Source: Oikopleura dioica (lineage: Eukaryota > Chordata > Appendicularia > Copelata > Oikopleuridae). Taken from it: a stretch of 64,000 nt of DNA. Positions 1-12,237 of the stretch are shown here, piece after piece. Under the pieces are notes generated by a model that was not told where the DNA came from, made no database searches, and saw only the letters and a program-made list of their open reading frames with translations. The position numbers and the translations under genes are program-made. Within the stretch, counting starts at the first letter, position 1. Every line of letters begins with the position of its first letter. The stretch is taken from contig OU015567.1 in the NCBI GenBank assembly GCA_907165135.1, positions 1,369,001 to 1,433,000 of the forward strand. The letters run 5' to 3'.

Positions 1-2750
1 CCAAACCCGCCTGACTGCCGCTGCAAAACTTTCTCTGACACTGCTGCCGCGGATTCAAATTTGTTTCTTATTAATTATGCTGGAGACGGATGCTTTCACT
101 GCTATTCTGACAAAGATGCAGATGGCAATCCTGATCTCATTGGGGATACTGTCGCTTCTTATGGAACTTCCTGTACTTGTGCCGATGGATATCATCTCAG
201 TGATAATAATGAGTGCTTTCGATGCACGGCTGACTTGACAACAGATTCAGGATGGCGAGGAATCACGAGAATCACAAGGGACACTAGTTGTGGCCTGGAT
301 GATACCGGCGCCGGAACCACATGCGCGGTTGATACAAATGCAGATCAGCCAAACTCAGGTCCATGCCTTCCAGATAATGTGCTAAATGCTGCTTGTGAGA
401 ATGGATACTGCAAGTGTGATACGGACTACTATGCAAATGAAGCAAGAGATTTTTGTGTTCATTGCCCGGCTCCAGGAAGATGGGATCCAAATAACTTTCA
501 TTGTGGTGATAAAGAGTACTGGTATGGCGATGACGTTCGAGGTTGGTGCAATCGATGCGAGGTTCAGCGAGAACATGCTCAGGCAAATCTTACCTGTAAG
601 AATACAATTAATTTTTCCATTTATTAACGATTCTAGCGTTTCATTTTATTGATGACACTCAGCAGCCAAAATGTACCTGTCTTTGCAACACCGCGAATAA
701 GTACTGGTACAATGTTGAACGACACAACTGTTTCCTCGCTTCCGATTTTTTCTGCCCAAAATGCGCTGATTCGACAACACTCGGGCAGCTACCGAATGAT
801 CCGGAAGGTGTGTCGTTTGATTGCTGGAATATGAACACTGTTTCTACGTCTCAATGGAATATCGACAGCGACAAGTATTTTTGCAACCCAAGTGAGGGTG
901 GTGTCTGCAGGACACGAACATATGCGTATGAATTGAAAGATAGAAATTCGGAAGTTGTGGGAATCATCAGAGATTGCGGCGATGATTCAGTCACGATTGA
1001 TGATGTTTTCAGCGGCTTCATCACGCAAACATATCATATGTAAGAACACTTTTTCGATCAAAAAAGGCTTATTTTTTTGAAGCTTTAAAAATGATGACGC
1101 ACTTGAGACGAGAAAAACGGAAGGGCAGACAATTCCCATTCGTGAAATTTTCACACCACCAATGGAATCAACATCTTTAGGTACCTAACCCTCCTTCAAA
1201 TTTATCATTACAGTTTTTTTACTAGCGCGATCTGAGGCGGTTCCAGTAACTTACAATTCCTCTCTTGATATGTACCCGAATGAAATCGTCCATCCAGTCA
1301 TCAACATCATTAAATGCTACGAATGCTCTGGTTTACCCACCCCTCAGCTCAAATTCAATAATATTGATCATTTCAGCAATGACTGAAGACAACAAGGATA
1401 AATGCATCAAGCCCAACTCCAACACGCCTTATGCTTACTGTGAGAAGAACTCCTGTCAAGCTGTGATCAGATCTTACAAACTCGATGGGAAGAAATTTTA
1501 CTTTGCAAAACGAGGATGTACTGACAGGCCGGAAGATGGAATATCCCCTAATGCTGTTTCAACCAACCCTGCTGACTTTGATGAAAAAGGTAAAAATTAT
1601 TAAAAAATATCCGGATTCTCTTTATTGAAAGATTCGTTTCCTGAGCAAATGGTGACAAACGTTGACACAATCGTCCAAAGATCCATTTCTGACCTCGGGA
1701 ACAACTTCCAATCTTACAAAATGGATGCTGCGATTCCATTCGAGTGCATATTCTGCGATGGGGAAGCTTCTGTTACGCTCACAACGAACAGTAAGCTACG
1801 AAAAACGTTCTTTTTGTTCAAATGGCTTTCAAGCAAAATTTCAATTTGGTGTCCATCTGGACAATACAAACCTCGGACTTTGCTGGAACATCGAAACTGG
1901 CCAGACCTACAATGGTGTCTCCTGTGATTCTCAATGCTTCACAAAAGGTAAAGCTCTCTTTTCCACAAATAATCTAAAAAAAAAATCAAGCAACGATGTT
2001 TTCTCATGGAAATAAGACTCACGTGACATACACAATGTCAGCTGAACGTGGTTGTCGAGAATCCTCATCAACCTATTTGGCAGAACAAAAAGAGCTCAGC
2101 AAGTTTCACAACGTCAAATCAAATGTTTATGCCTGTGATTTTTCTGACGGTCAAAAGGTACTTTTCCTTTATGATTCTTTGAAAAGAAAATTTAGTGCAA
2201 TGATGAAAATTTGGACGACAAGCTTCTCGATTTTGAAGAAATGAGCCTCCTCAAGTGCAAAATCTGCGATACTAAGCTATTCAACACTGACAAGGATCAT
2301 CCTTGTATCCAGAACGCATCTTCTCTACCAGGTTTTTCCCCTCTCCCCGCAGTTCTTGACGATTTTTCAAGACACAACTTGTCCAGATGCAACTTACAGG
2401 TCTTGCGGAGTCAACACCACCGCTGCTTATTCTGGAGCAGATGCTAGATATGAAACTAACCGATTTTGTTCGAGAGACTTGCCGAAAAATAGAAGTTAGA
2501 ATCGATTCTTCTTTTTCTCTTAAAAAATTAAGTGACAAAAATTCCTCATCCTGACTACACCGGAGCCACACTTACTAGCTATCACTGCAACACAAATGGT
2601 TGCAATACTTTTGCGGGTGAAATCATTCCAGATGGAACTCCAGCGCTGACAACAACGACGACCACAACAACGTCTACTTCATCCGAACAAAAAATAAGCA
2701 TAGATCTGCTGATTTTAGGCTTGATTTATTTATTCGCGCACAATTGTTAG
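1..2750 (+). CDS. Cys-rich / Ly6-uPAR-like GPI-anchored surface protein (5' end outside window)
   Basis: Partial gene, open from base 1. Exons by splice signals and phase: 1-595, 637-1039, 1083-1180, 1226-1330, 1377-1589, 1632-1790, 1834-1948, 1991-2157, 2196-2331, 2372-2494, 2533-2750; introns are 38-46 bp, GT-AG. The first two exons encode repeats rich in C-x-C and EGF/laminin-like spacing (CTCADGYH, CKCDTDYY, CTCLCN). The later exons encode modules with Ly6/uPAR features: CYEC openings, CEKNSC, CWNIETG, and a terminal CNTNGCN, the hallmark C-N end of a three-finger domain. A Thr run (about eight T) and a hydrophobic tail ending at the stop suggest a GPI anchor. AATAAA lies about 20 bp after the stop. 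Function unknown; probably an epithelial surface protein. The fold assignment rests on cysteine pattern only. Confidence 0.75.
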
Positions 2751-2997
2751 CAAAATTGTAATAATAATAAAATAAACATGTTTTCAAAAATTTTCTTTTC
2801 TTTTCCCTTTTTTTCTCTCTTCTTTTTAATTTAAACGCTTTTTTGTGAGCAAAAATTAAAAATGTTATGATATCCTGATAAAGATTTCGCAGCTCAACGA
2901 GAAATCATTGAATCAGATTTCGTGATCTTCGAGGGTTGCAATTTATTTTCAATTGAAAAATCGAAAAGTTATTATTTACTTCCTGAATAAAAGAGCG

Positions 2998-4810
2998 ATG
3001 TCGGAAAAGATCACAAACCAAAGAGAAAAGCCAGAACAACGAAAAAGCAAGAAAAATGCACATTCAATTTTCATAATGATCATTCTCTTCGGAGCTCTGT
3101 CTCTTGGTTGCTTTTTCCCTTACAGTAATTTCACGATAATTGTGCCAAGATATATTGAAGTGATTATTCCACCCTCATCATCGAAGATACGAGCAGATGA
3201 GCGCTACTATCCCCCGCTAGGGGCGAGTTTGAACTTCGCCGATAGTTTCGGCCTTCGAAATTCTGAAAAATGGACAATCGTTGTTTCTTACAGCAGCGAA
3301 GAAATGAAGCTTTTGAATCAAGAATTTTTGAATTTAACGAACTTTCAATCAAGTCCAGTGAAATTCGAATTTTTATTCGTGAAAAAAGAAAATGACAAGG
3401 ATTTGCTGATGATTGAGGAAATCTTGCCGAAGGTTGAGTCTGACATAGTGGTCTTCAAAACTGAAGCAGATATTCTTCTCTTGCCAGAATTAGTCGGAAA
3501 GAAACCAGATCCAAAAAACGGTATTTTATGCATCAAGGATGATAGAAGCATAAATCAGAAAAATGCTGATCCGGAAAGGGATAGATTTTGCTGAATTTTT
3601 TTTTGAAATTTCTCGTAAAATAACATATCCCCTGAAGAATCCAAGTAATCTCGTCAAATTCACCTTCCGGGGCGAAAACCTCGGACCCTGCCGCTCTAGT
3701 TTTCAGCAAGGCCCCTTTCTTCTCTCGAAGGATCGTTTTCTGGAAAACACAATCACCGGTTCTATCTATTCTCCAGCCTTAACTCGACCGAATCCAGTCG
3801 ATTTCATTTCTGCCGAAAGAATTTTGCCCGAGAGCTATCAAATCATGAAGCCTCCGCCGAACTTTTTCAAGCTGGATGAAAAGGATTTCAACATTCCTCC
3901 AGCGATTCTAGCGCATCCACAAAAACCTTGTGAGATTAATGAGCTGCCGATTTTCATCAAGAGCGCGATCAACAACAAAAGACTTCGATCCTTCAATCGC
4001 CAGATCCGCGACGAGTACCAGAAGCTGCTTCCAGATCAGAAACTCAAGATTTACTTCGTTTTCGGCAAAAAAGACTCTGGCATGGAAGTTCTCTATCAGG
4101 AGTTGGAGGAGTTTGACGACTTGATCATTGCTGATTTTGATGATATTTACAATAATCTCCCGCTAAAGGTCTGAATCCATCTTTTCGAAAATAATCGAGT
4201 TTCATTTTCAGACTTTCGCTGCTCATAATTTCCTGAATTCCGAATATTTCGACGCTTGCAATATCCAATGGACAATTTTTCACGATGACGATTCTGTTGT
4301 TGACTACGAAAACGTGTCTTTTTATTCCTTTTTCCATAATTTATGCCTTTTTAGTTGATCAAAAACACCTTCAAAAGAGAATCGTCCGACACTGCTAAAT
4401 TCCGCTGCCTTTTTTGCGACATCAAACCTGGTCAGCCAGTCCGCTCGGGAAAATATGGAGTCAATGCTTTCAACTTCCCGATGGGCTACATTTTTCCTCC
4501 TTTTTGCAACGGCCCTGCTGCTTCTTTCACGAAAAAAGCCTCGGCGGATATTTTTGAAATCGCGAAAACTCACAGAAATGGCCAAAAAACACTCAAAATC
4601 ATATTTTTAATCTATTTTTGACCAATTGTGAGCCTCTCTGATTTCATCCTCGAGGATGTGCTGTTCACAGGAATCTTCAGAGAAATCTCAAACGACACGG
4701 ACATCAAAATGGTCGACGGAATAGCGCAGCATTATGCCGGCAACAAGGAAACTAATTTGAATAAACGATTGCAAATGATCAGGCACACTGTTTCTTTACG
4801 ACATCCTTAA
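2998..4810 (+). CDS. GT31-like beta-1,3-glycosyltransferase, type II Golgi membrane protein
   Basis: Start at the ATG at 2998. A short basic cytoplasmic tail is followed by one hydrophobic segment (about residues 22-42, IFIMIILFGALSLGCFF), typical of a Golgi type II enzyme. Later exons carry family features in order: IYFVFGKKDSG, ELEEFDDLIIADFDD, the DDD motif in FHDDDSVVDYEN (DxD metal/nucleotide-sugar site), and LEDVLFTGI near the C-terminus, matching the ED-V-G signature of galactosyl/N-acetylglucosaminyl GT31 enzymes. Exon 1 ends at 3520; the next begins about 3579-3585. GT-AG introns lie near 4171-4214 and 4313-4354. Between 4575 and 4632 the frame is interrupted by TGA but resumes in the same frame, so either a non-canonical intron or a real or erroneous stop is present. 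Donor and acceptor sugars cannot be told from sequence. Confidence 0.7.
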
Positions 4811-5067
4811 ATACTGACTGTCTTTCTGAGAGAAAAAAAATACAAAAAAGTCTCAAAACCTGTTTTTTTTTTCTTGAAATTGAAAAAAAAAAGAGCTTCA
4901 CAGGTCAAATCGGCACCAATCTCGAATCGTTGTTGTTTTAGCTTTTCTTTTTTCTTCATTCTTCGATGGCTCGCTCGCACCCAGATTGTCTTGGATACGG
5001 AACTATATTAATCGCTCTTCTCATCTTCTTCATCACTTGTTGAACTTCGACTTAATTTCTTTTGAAA

Positions 5068-6044
5068 ATGCCGATTTCTTCGGGCTTCGGAAGTGCGGCT
5101 CTAGAAGTGCCTGGTTTTGAGAGACAACGACGATCATTGCCTAACCTTGGCATTCCAGAGCATCTTAGAGACTCTCCTTATGTAAGAAACTAGAAAAAAC
5201 GATTGAAAAATATAAATTTTTGAAGCTCGAGCCGCTGCCAGTTGTCAAATCAATTTCAAATAAACATCTTTACTCCCTTGCTCATCCGAGAAAAATGAAA
5301 GGCTCAAAGGAAAGCGCCTCCAAAAATATTTTGTTTGTTTTTTTAGAGCAAAATGCTTTGCGTCGTTTTATTTCTTCAAGAAAAGCGCTTGAAAAAGGAA
5401 TCGTCAAGAATCAGAACTCCGAATTCAACTTCGACTTCGATGAACATGAGCATTCCAGATTTCCTCATAAATGATTCATACGATCCTCATTTCGTTAATA
5501 CACTTGGAAACAGACTCAACTCCGTGAATATTATTTCTGGTTTGAAAAAAACATTTTATTACCATCCTCCTTGATTTTATTTTTTTCAAAATGTTTTTGA
5601 AGGGGCCGATTCTCAAAAGAAAAAGTCAAAATGGTCGCCAGAGAAAAAGAAAATGCTTTGGCTGTGGTTACTTCTTGCTTGGCTGGTGATTTTGGGCGCG
5701 GTTTTGGGAGGTATTCACGTACGTTTGCATGAGTTTTCGCATGATTTTTCATTTTTTTAATACTTCCTTGTTACTTCTCCCTAAAAGTTCCTTCCTGTAG
5801 TTCTTCTTTGGTACTTCATCTCCGGTCCAGGGTCCGATTCTCCCGAAAATTGCCCGCTTTCGATCTGCCGCTACGGAGCGCTTTCTTGTCAAACTACAGT
5901 GAGTTCTGCTACTTGCACCTGTCGAGAACCCGCTTGGATTGACGGAACAGAAACTGACCCTTTTCTGTTTACCTGCTCAAAGCGAACTTTTACAAACTGT
6001 ACAGAAAATCAGCCTGTAGGAGACTGTACTGCAATTGACTTGTA
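5068..6044 (+). CDS. Single-pass membrane protein with small Cys-rich ectodomain
   Basis: Exon 1 (5068-5181) starts MPISSGFGSAALE and ends in GT. The middle part must contain at least one further intron, because the frame changes between about 5226 and 5400; its exact borders are unresolved. The reading then runs through MSIPDFLINDSYDPHF and NSVNIIS to a lysine-rich stretch and a strong transmembrane segment (LWLWLLLAWLVILGAVLGG, about 5650-5712). After another intron the final exon encodes a short ectodomain with eight or more cysteines (CPLSICRYGALSCQ, CTCREPAW, CSKRTF, NCTENQ). The stop at 6042 is directly followed by AATAAA. I do not recognise the family. The orientation (cytoplasmic N-terminus) is inferred from the basic residues before the helix. 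Confidence 0.5.
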
Positions 6045-6204
6045 AATAAATTGTCGATTACATAACATCGCCCGCAAGGAGCAAATCAGCTGATTATCAC
6101 CCTCGCTTTTTCTCCCACTGCTATGACTAACCGCGCTACTTTAAAAACTCGAGAAGCGAAAGAAAATTATCAAAAAGAGCGAGAACTTGTATTGACTTAT
6201 AAAA

Positions 6205-6745
6205 ATGGATGCGACGGTGCCGAAAATTCCAAAAACTTTGAAAGAGTTGGAACTCGAAAACAAGCTCAAAGGTTAGGTTTATCTTTTGACTCTGGATTCA
6301 GCACCCTGTGTAGGAAGCCTGAGTCAGGGTGAAATTTCAAGGAAGGAGATTTTCAAAAGGTGTTTTCACTGCCTTTTTATTTGACATAATATTTTCAGAT
6401 CTGGAAACGAAAATTCTCACTGAGCAAAAAAAGCAAATGGCCCGAAACGCCTTCTTGGGAAAACACAATCGCGAAGAATATGCCAAAATCGACGAAGCCC
6501 TCCAGATCGCGAAAAAAGACCTGATTCAAACAGAAGCTTCTCTCAAAGAGCGACAGAACGAGATCAAAGCCAAGGAGCGCCAACACCTCCAAGCGAAGAT
6601 GAAGCTCAAGCTGACGCATCAAAGACAGAATCGAGGAAAGAAGGAGAAGACAAAAGGCAAGAAGAAGAAAAATGCGAATAACACTCAAGCTGCAGCTGAG
6701 GCAAATCAGATTCAAAATCAAACTCCTGTATCCGCGACTGCGTAA
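6205..6745 (+). CDS. Small charged coiled-coil protein
   Basis: Two exons, 6205-6271 and 6399-6745, joined in frame across a 127-bp GT-AG intron that is long for this window. The predicted protein is 137 residues: MDATVPKIPKTLKELELE, then a heptad-like helix rich in K, E and Q, then a Lys-rich tail (GKKEKTKGKKKKN) and a Gln/Ala C-terminus. There is no signal peptide or membrane segment, so it is probably cytoplasmic or nuclear. The intron holds the motif CCTGAGTCAGGGT, also found in the inverted-repeat element at 30621. AATAAA motifs follow the stop within 35 bp. The upstream ATG at 6124 is in a different frame from this coding exon and is not preferred. Family not recognised. Confidence 0.55.
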
Positions 6746-6814
6746 ATTTTTGATAGGCTATTTTTTGTAAAATAAAATAAAAATAATAAAAAAATTTTGA
6801 AAAATTTTCAACAC

Positions 6815-7075
6815 ATGTTGCCGAGCCAAGATTCAAGGGCAGGGAATGAGTCTCTTTCTTTGAACTTGAACGAACAGTCATTATTTCAACAGCAGCAGTT
6901 GCCAAATTTTCGCACAGAGCATCATGCATCAGCTCAATTTAGCAATCATTTTAGCGCAAATAGTGCGAGTGGCATTTCTTTGGTAGTCATGCGAAATCGA
7001 AAGAGTCGCGATTCATGCAAAAATCGCGAGCATGATAAAGAAGGCAAATATCGGCGTCTCTATGGCTTCCTTTAA
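6815..7075 (+). CDS. Possible 86-residue Gln/Ser/Asn-rich ORF
   Basis: An open frame beginning MLPSQDSRAGNES with a QQQQ run and a basic C-terminus (RNRKSRDSCKNRE). No domain, no clear splice context and no neighbouring promoter signal are visible. It begins within 60 bp of the AATAAA signals of the upstream gene. It may be coding, or a chance open frame in unique sequence. Confidence 0.2.
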   Translation: MLPSQDSRAGNESLSLNLNEQSLFQQQQLPNFRTEHHASAQFSNHFSANSASGISLVVMRNRKSRDSCKNREHDKEGKYRRLYGFL

Positions 7076-7861
7076 TACTGTCTTGATGGATGGTGAGAAT
7101 GTCTAAGTGGTGGATTTATAAGGTCTCGATGAAATGACGAAGGAATGTAGGTCAGATTTGGTCACTGAATTTGTCTCCATGAGTAAAGTTTAGAATTATG
7201 ATAAGGATGTTGGTTAGGATAAGAATAATTGATTGCCATTGGACCATAGAGAGGGGTTATCATTCGAGCCTAAAATTAGAGCCATCCAATATCTCTTGAA
7301 TCTGGGCTAGTGGTTATAGTTAGAGACTGGGAACTCTTAATGGGGGGTCCGGGGGGCGAAGTCCCCTGGTTTAGACCTTAGGGGGGGTTAGGGTTAGGGC
7401 TAGGGGCAGCTCGAATGATAACCCCCTACTACCTTAAGGACCCCCCATCAAGAATTGCGAAATGGGCCTTTTTCAATCATGATTTTTTCTCCGAAACTTT
7501 CTTCGATACACCCTTAGTTTCATTGGAAATTTTTAGATTCAACTCTTTAGCCGAAAAAAATTTTATGATTCGTCGCATTACATGCCAAATATGACCATTT
7601 TTATGGATTCTTTATAATAACTTACTCTATTTCCTACGACAGCTCATTTTCTCAGCAAGAATATTTCGAAAAAGCAGCATAAAACTTCAATAAGCTGCGA
7701 AAAGAGCACGTATCAATGGCGGAAATTTCCAGTTATTCATAGCCAGTGAGGAGATGCAAACAGAATGATTGCAACGCAAACGGACGCTGCATATAATCGT
7801 CAAGTGGTCGTCAAGACCTTCATTCTCAGTTTTTGAGTTTGAAAATAAGACACAGCTAAAA
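7076..7861. repeat. Intergenic inverted repeats with TTAGGG-like core
   Basis: No gene is seen here. At about 7253-7275 (GGGGTTATCATTCGAGC) and 7407-7428 (GCTCGAATGATAACCCC) the sequence is inverted. Inside lies a second inverted pair, GGGGGGTCC at 7340 and GGACCCCCCATCAAG at 7439. The middle contains GGGGGGGTTAGGGTTAGGG. This resembles a degraded, nested mobile element related to the TTAA-GGACCCCCC family described at 28875. Confidence 0.5.
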
Positions 7862-8791
7862 ATGGCCCCACCAGTCCCAAAGGAAGTTGTCGCCAAGTTC
7901 GCCGAACACGGCTGTAAGTAAAAGAGAGAAAATAGCAAATAAGAGACTCAAAAATCTTTAACTTTTCTTACCCCTTTTCTCTAGTCGAAGAAGCCTGGGT
8001 TACTGAGGAATGGAACCTCTTCCACGAAAAGAACCCATCTGGCAAGATTGTCAAGAAGGACGCCATGGCCAAGCTAAAGGAAGCCGCCGCCGCTCGATTC
8101 CCCAACGCCATCCCCGAGAACGTCGCTGAGGTCCTCTACCCCGCCTTCGACCCCGAGGATAAAGGCGAGGTCGACTTTGTCGCTGCTGCCCGAGGACTGG
8201 CTGTTCTCTTCTGCTCCCGAATCGAAATCCGAGCTCAGCTCTTTTTCTCGTAAGTACAATTTTAGCATAAAATCTGAGGGGGTAAATACGCGTTTTTGAT
8301 TGGCTTAGAGGCCTATTTTGGGTTTTGAACTTTTGGTCGATTTTAAATCCGGCTTTTTAGTGTCAAATAAAACTGATTCTTGATCGTTTTATTTGGTCAG
8401 ACTTTCTGGGCACTGTAAACTGCCCTGCAAACAACAAACTCTATCAAATTTTATCATCCGGCCTTTTCGACTCATCAAACCAGAAAACCCGCATGATAGT
8501 CATTATCGTCCAGGCTTTCCGCCAAGACAAAACTGCGCTGCAAATATTGCTTCCCAAATAGCAAGCCACTTGTAACCGTGTTTATCTAGCCTCGTGGACG
8601 AATCTGGCGATGGCAAGATCAACAAGGCCGAGTTCACCAAATTCTTGGCTTTCGTCAACGAGACCCAGGCGCTGGGACTCTCTGAGGCCGATCTTAAGGC
8701 CATGTGCGACGAGATCTTCACTACCCTTGGCAAGACCGAGCTCACCCTCGATGACGTCCGAGACGTTGCCGCTGCTCGATGGGGATGCTAA
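7862..8791 (+). CDS. EF-hand calcium-binding protein (calmodulin/NCS-like fold)
   Basis: Three exons (7862-7913, 7985-8249, 8590-8791) join in frame to 172 residues. Four EF-hand regions can be placed. EF1 is degenerate (FHEKNPSGKIVKKDAM). EF2 is FDPEDKGEVDF. EF3 has a full loop, DESGDGKINKAEF, with D, S, D, K, E at coordinating positions. EF4 is weak (LGKTELTLDDV). One clearly competent Ca2+ site and the NPSG-containing first hand are reminiscent of neuronal calcium sensor and related proteins, but there is no N-terminal myristoylation glycine. GC-rich codons (GCC, CTC, GAG) suggest high expression, as in the myosin gene. Intron 2 is 340 bp, long for this window, with no conserved content that I can see. 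AATAAA follows about 55 bp after the stop. Confidence 0.8.
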
Positions 8792-9662
8792 GCAAAAACA
8801 CCTTTTTTCATTCTGACACTTGTCTTTTACCAATCAAATGACATTGAATAAATTAGATAATTTGATAGACGATTTTTTATTCTAGGTAATCAACATTGCA
8901 GTTAACAAGTAAAATCGCCTGAGACTTCGAAAAGAACAGGTTGGTGATTTTGATTTGTCTTAACGCCGATGACTTCTTGATTGATGATTTCGTCGTCAAC
9001 AATTTTGATTTTCTCGATTGGAAAAAAGTCCAGCGTGTCCCTTGATTGCGCGCCACAGACGATGAAGATGTCGTTCTCGATTCTCAACGCTGATGATTCT
9101 TTTGAAGCCTAAAAGAAGCCAATGATTTATCGGAGTTTTAGAATAAAAGAACCTCTTGAAGAAGCCCAATGAGACTCCATGCTCCATCTTTCATCAGCCA
9201 AATATCTCGAGTAAGATCGGAAAGATCATCATCGCGTCCTCCAGCCATAATCATTGCACCACTGTCCAAACCAATTAAAACATGAGTCCTAATCGATCTA
9301 AAATTCTAGTAAGTGAAGGAACCTAAGTTGAAGTATTACTTTGGATGATCAGCAAGGCTTGTCCAGCCGGTCGGAGTCAACGTTTCTACTTTCTTGAAGG
9401 GGCCAACATTCAGAGCGGTACTACCACTGACGGATGTTGGTTGGCCTTGATACATAGCCAATTTTCCAAAGTCATGACGGTACTGCGGGACAAAAGTAGG
9501 TGTTGTCGTGAAAGTATCGAATACTTCACATCTTTTGCCCTTATTTTCGTGTGTCAAGATACTTGAGACAGGGCTTGCTATGAGAGAATTTCATGTTTTC
9601 AAGGAACTTATTTTTTAGAAAAAAGTTTCCTTCTGCATTTATCTATTAGATAAAGATGTATA

Positions 9663-10521
9663 TTAAGGAGGTAGTCCCTGCTTTTCGCGATTTCGGCACT
9701 TTTTGAGCAGCGCTCAGACAAATTTGGGCTAATGTTTTAAAAAGCTCATCCCTTCGTCTAGAGTTGCCACTAAACGAAATTCTTCAATTCTAAAAAGTCA
9801 TAATGTAAAGCCTTCGAGCAAAAATTGTGTCTCAAAATCATGAAAAAAATAGTTTTTTAAAGAAGATTAATCTTAAGGGTAGGGTGGTAAATTTGGCCCA
9901 AAGCAGAGCTCATTAACTCTGGACTTATGAATGCTAGAATGCTAGTAATGGCTTAAAATAAAGATCTATCCTAGATCTTCTGAAGTTTTTTCTGTTCTGT
10001 CAAGAAAAAAATCACTTCCGGAGGCTTCAAAGTTGGCATCTCAGCCAAAATCGCAAAAATAGCCAATATACAAGGCTCAAAAACTCCGAAATTTGGCGGA
10101 AATCTTGGAAAAACAAAAAACCTTCTGTAATTCAGAGGATCTAGGAAAGATCTTTATTTTAAGCCATTACTGGGTACTCTAACATTTATAAGTCCAGAGT
10201 TTATGAGCTCTGCTTTGGCCGAATCGACCACCATAGCCTTAAATTATCTTTATAACAGACATTTATTTTTGTATTTTCATAATCTTAAGGTCATCAAAAA
10301 TCGAAATTAAGCTATAATTTTGGATAAAATAGTCAAAAAATCTATTGATTTTGAAATTTTTCATCAAAATTACACTTTTCAAGTGCGATTTTGGGGGCTT
10401 TTCTCTAATATTTGGAAAAAATGATCAATACCAAATTTGTAGCTCTTCTAACGAGCTTTCAGAATCTTTTATAAAAATTGGAAAATTCCGAGTTTGTCAA
10501 AACCGAGGACTACCTCCTTAA
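9663..10521. mobile_element. TTAA-flanked MITE with nested palindrome
   Basis: Starts TTAAGGAGGTAGTCC and ends GGACTACCTCCTTAA. The paralogous site in the right copy (near 15595) has a single TTAA context without the insert, so the element and its TTAA target duplication can be inferred. Inside, 9885-9975 and 10150-10245 form a second long imperfect palindrome (AAAGCAGAGCTCAT... against ...ATGAGCTCTGCTTT). No open frame. TTAA targeting is typical of piggyBac-like elements; the superfamily is inferred. Confidence 0.75.
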
Positions 10522-11187
10522 ATATAAATTCTAGGACTTTCCATAGCGAGCCCTTGCTATACATCTCATCGAAGCAGACAAGTGCTAAAATATTAAATTT
10601 GAGGTCATTTTAATGGTTTTGATTAAACACGAATAGAAGAAAATGCAGTTCTACGGAACCATTGCACTGTTACCTTGCATTCCACCGTCAATGGCTACTG
10701 CGGCAGCTTTAGCGCCATAATAAAAGGTGAATTTTACTGGAAGCTCAGTGAACTCGCACCCATTCAGCATCGCTATCTTTATCAAGTCATCAGACAATGC
10801 TTTACTTTGACATAACTGTACCTTTTGCGCGCTTTCCATTCCTCCCCAGCCTCCTCCGAAAACATACATTTCTCCACGAACGACCGCAAAATGGCTTCCG
10901 TGAGTGTAGAGGGCAAAGTTGTTGGTTGTTGGGTCAATTGTCGAAGGCGCACTGACCGATACATCCGTCATTTCTCCACTTGAAGAGATCGTGTAAGCAT
11001 CTGCCATGTACCTTGGGAACACCAAAATGTGCTTCTCACAACCTTTTAAGCATTCCGAATCGTCAACATGACAGAGATTTATCTTAGAATAATTTTTTCC
11101 GATATTTTTCACAAAGAATTTAAAGAGAGCATCCTCTTGTTTGTCATTTCCTTGGTGAATTATGAACAAGAGGACACATGTGTGAAT

Positions 11188-11631
11188 TCTAGGATCGGCG
11201 CCCACCATCGACCAAATCGACATTGTCGGGTGTCGGGCCGGGTTTTGGTCGGACCGACCCGACACGACATTGAGATTTGTCGTTGGTCGGTCGATGGTCG
11301 GGTTTTTGTCGGGTCTGTGGTCGGTTTTCGCTCATTCTCGGGCATGTTTTCTGACATAAATTCACTTCTGTTATTCGAGAAGTTTTTCATATTTTAATGT
11401 CACTAGCGCCAAACCATTTAGAATTTAGGACATTTATAAAATCGAAAGTTTCATAACCCCCATCTTTCGATTTTGAAGCTTTTTCATCATTCTCATTGGT
11501 TAAAAAAAAACCGACCACCGACCCGACCAAAAGGCCGACTCGACCCGACCCGACCCGACCATGATTTCGGCCATTTCAAAGTGGCCCGACCCGACCCGAC
11601 ATTGAAAAAGGGTGGTCGATGCCGACCCTAG
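11188..11631. mobile_element. CTAGGRTCGGC-ended non-autonomous element, 8-bp target duplication
   Basis: Bounded by GTGTGAAT at 11180-11187 and 11632-11639. The ends are inverted: CTAGGATCGGC on the left, GCCGACCCTAG on the right. The interior is rich in GGTCGG/CCGACC repeats in opposite orientations. The right paralogous copy lacks the insert in the same intron. The 8-bp duplication fits a hAT-like element, but these termini are not classic hAT. A similar end (TCTAGGGTCGG) recurs at 63402. Confidence 0.7.
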
Positions 11632-12237
11632 GTGTGAATGGGATGAACAAGGTCAACACTTATTTTTATGGATAAGCTCACCTCGCAATCAAGCGTCATT
11701 TCGGTCGTTTCAGAGCTTCCAGGAAATATAAAATTAGTATACTCAAATTGAACAACGGAATCACTCGTCGACTCGGATCGCCAACGAAAATTCAGTCCAT
11801 TATCGATGGGGCAAAAATTGTCGACAAGCATGAGACTGTAACCAGCGTCCGTGTTATCAGTGACGGTGCATCTTTTGACGATGAATTTGGTGTCATTTAT
11901 CAATTCTGGAGCTTCGATCTGGGCGAATAGAGTGTTTCCAACAGTGATACTTGTCGATGAAAAATCAACTTTGTTTGTGTAATCCGCACTGTCGTAGAAA
12001 TTAATTGAATAAGACAGGTCAACGAATGGATTTCCAGCGTTGATCGTTTGAGAAACGGTTACTGCGTTGCTTTTTTTTGGTTTAAAAAAATACCATGAAA
12101 AAAAGTCGTCGATGTTAATTTCAAACCAAGCCTTGAATTGTAGTGGCTTGTTGCGGTCATGGTACTGTTAAAATGGCAAGCAAAGTCAAAAGTCCGTTTC
12201 CGCCCAATTACAACGCCATTTGCAACTCTACTTCCAA

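Noticed and set aside
8393-8575. Small ORF within intron 2 of the EF-hand gene
   Set aside because: No splice or domain support; flanked by clear exon borders of the host gene.
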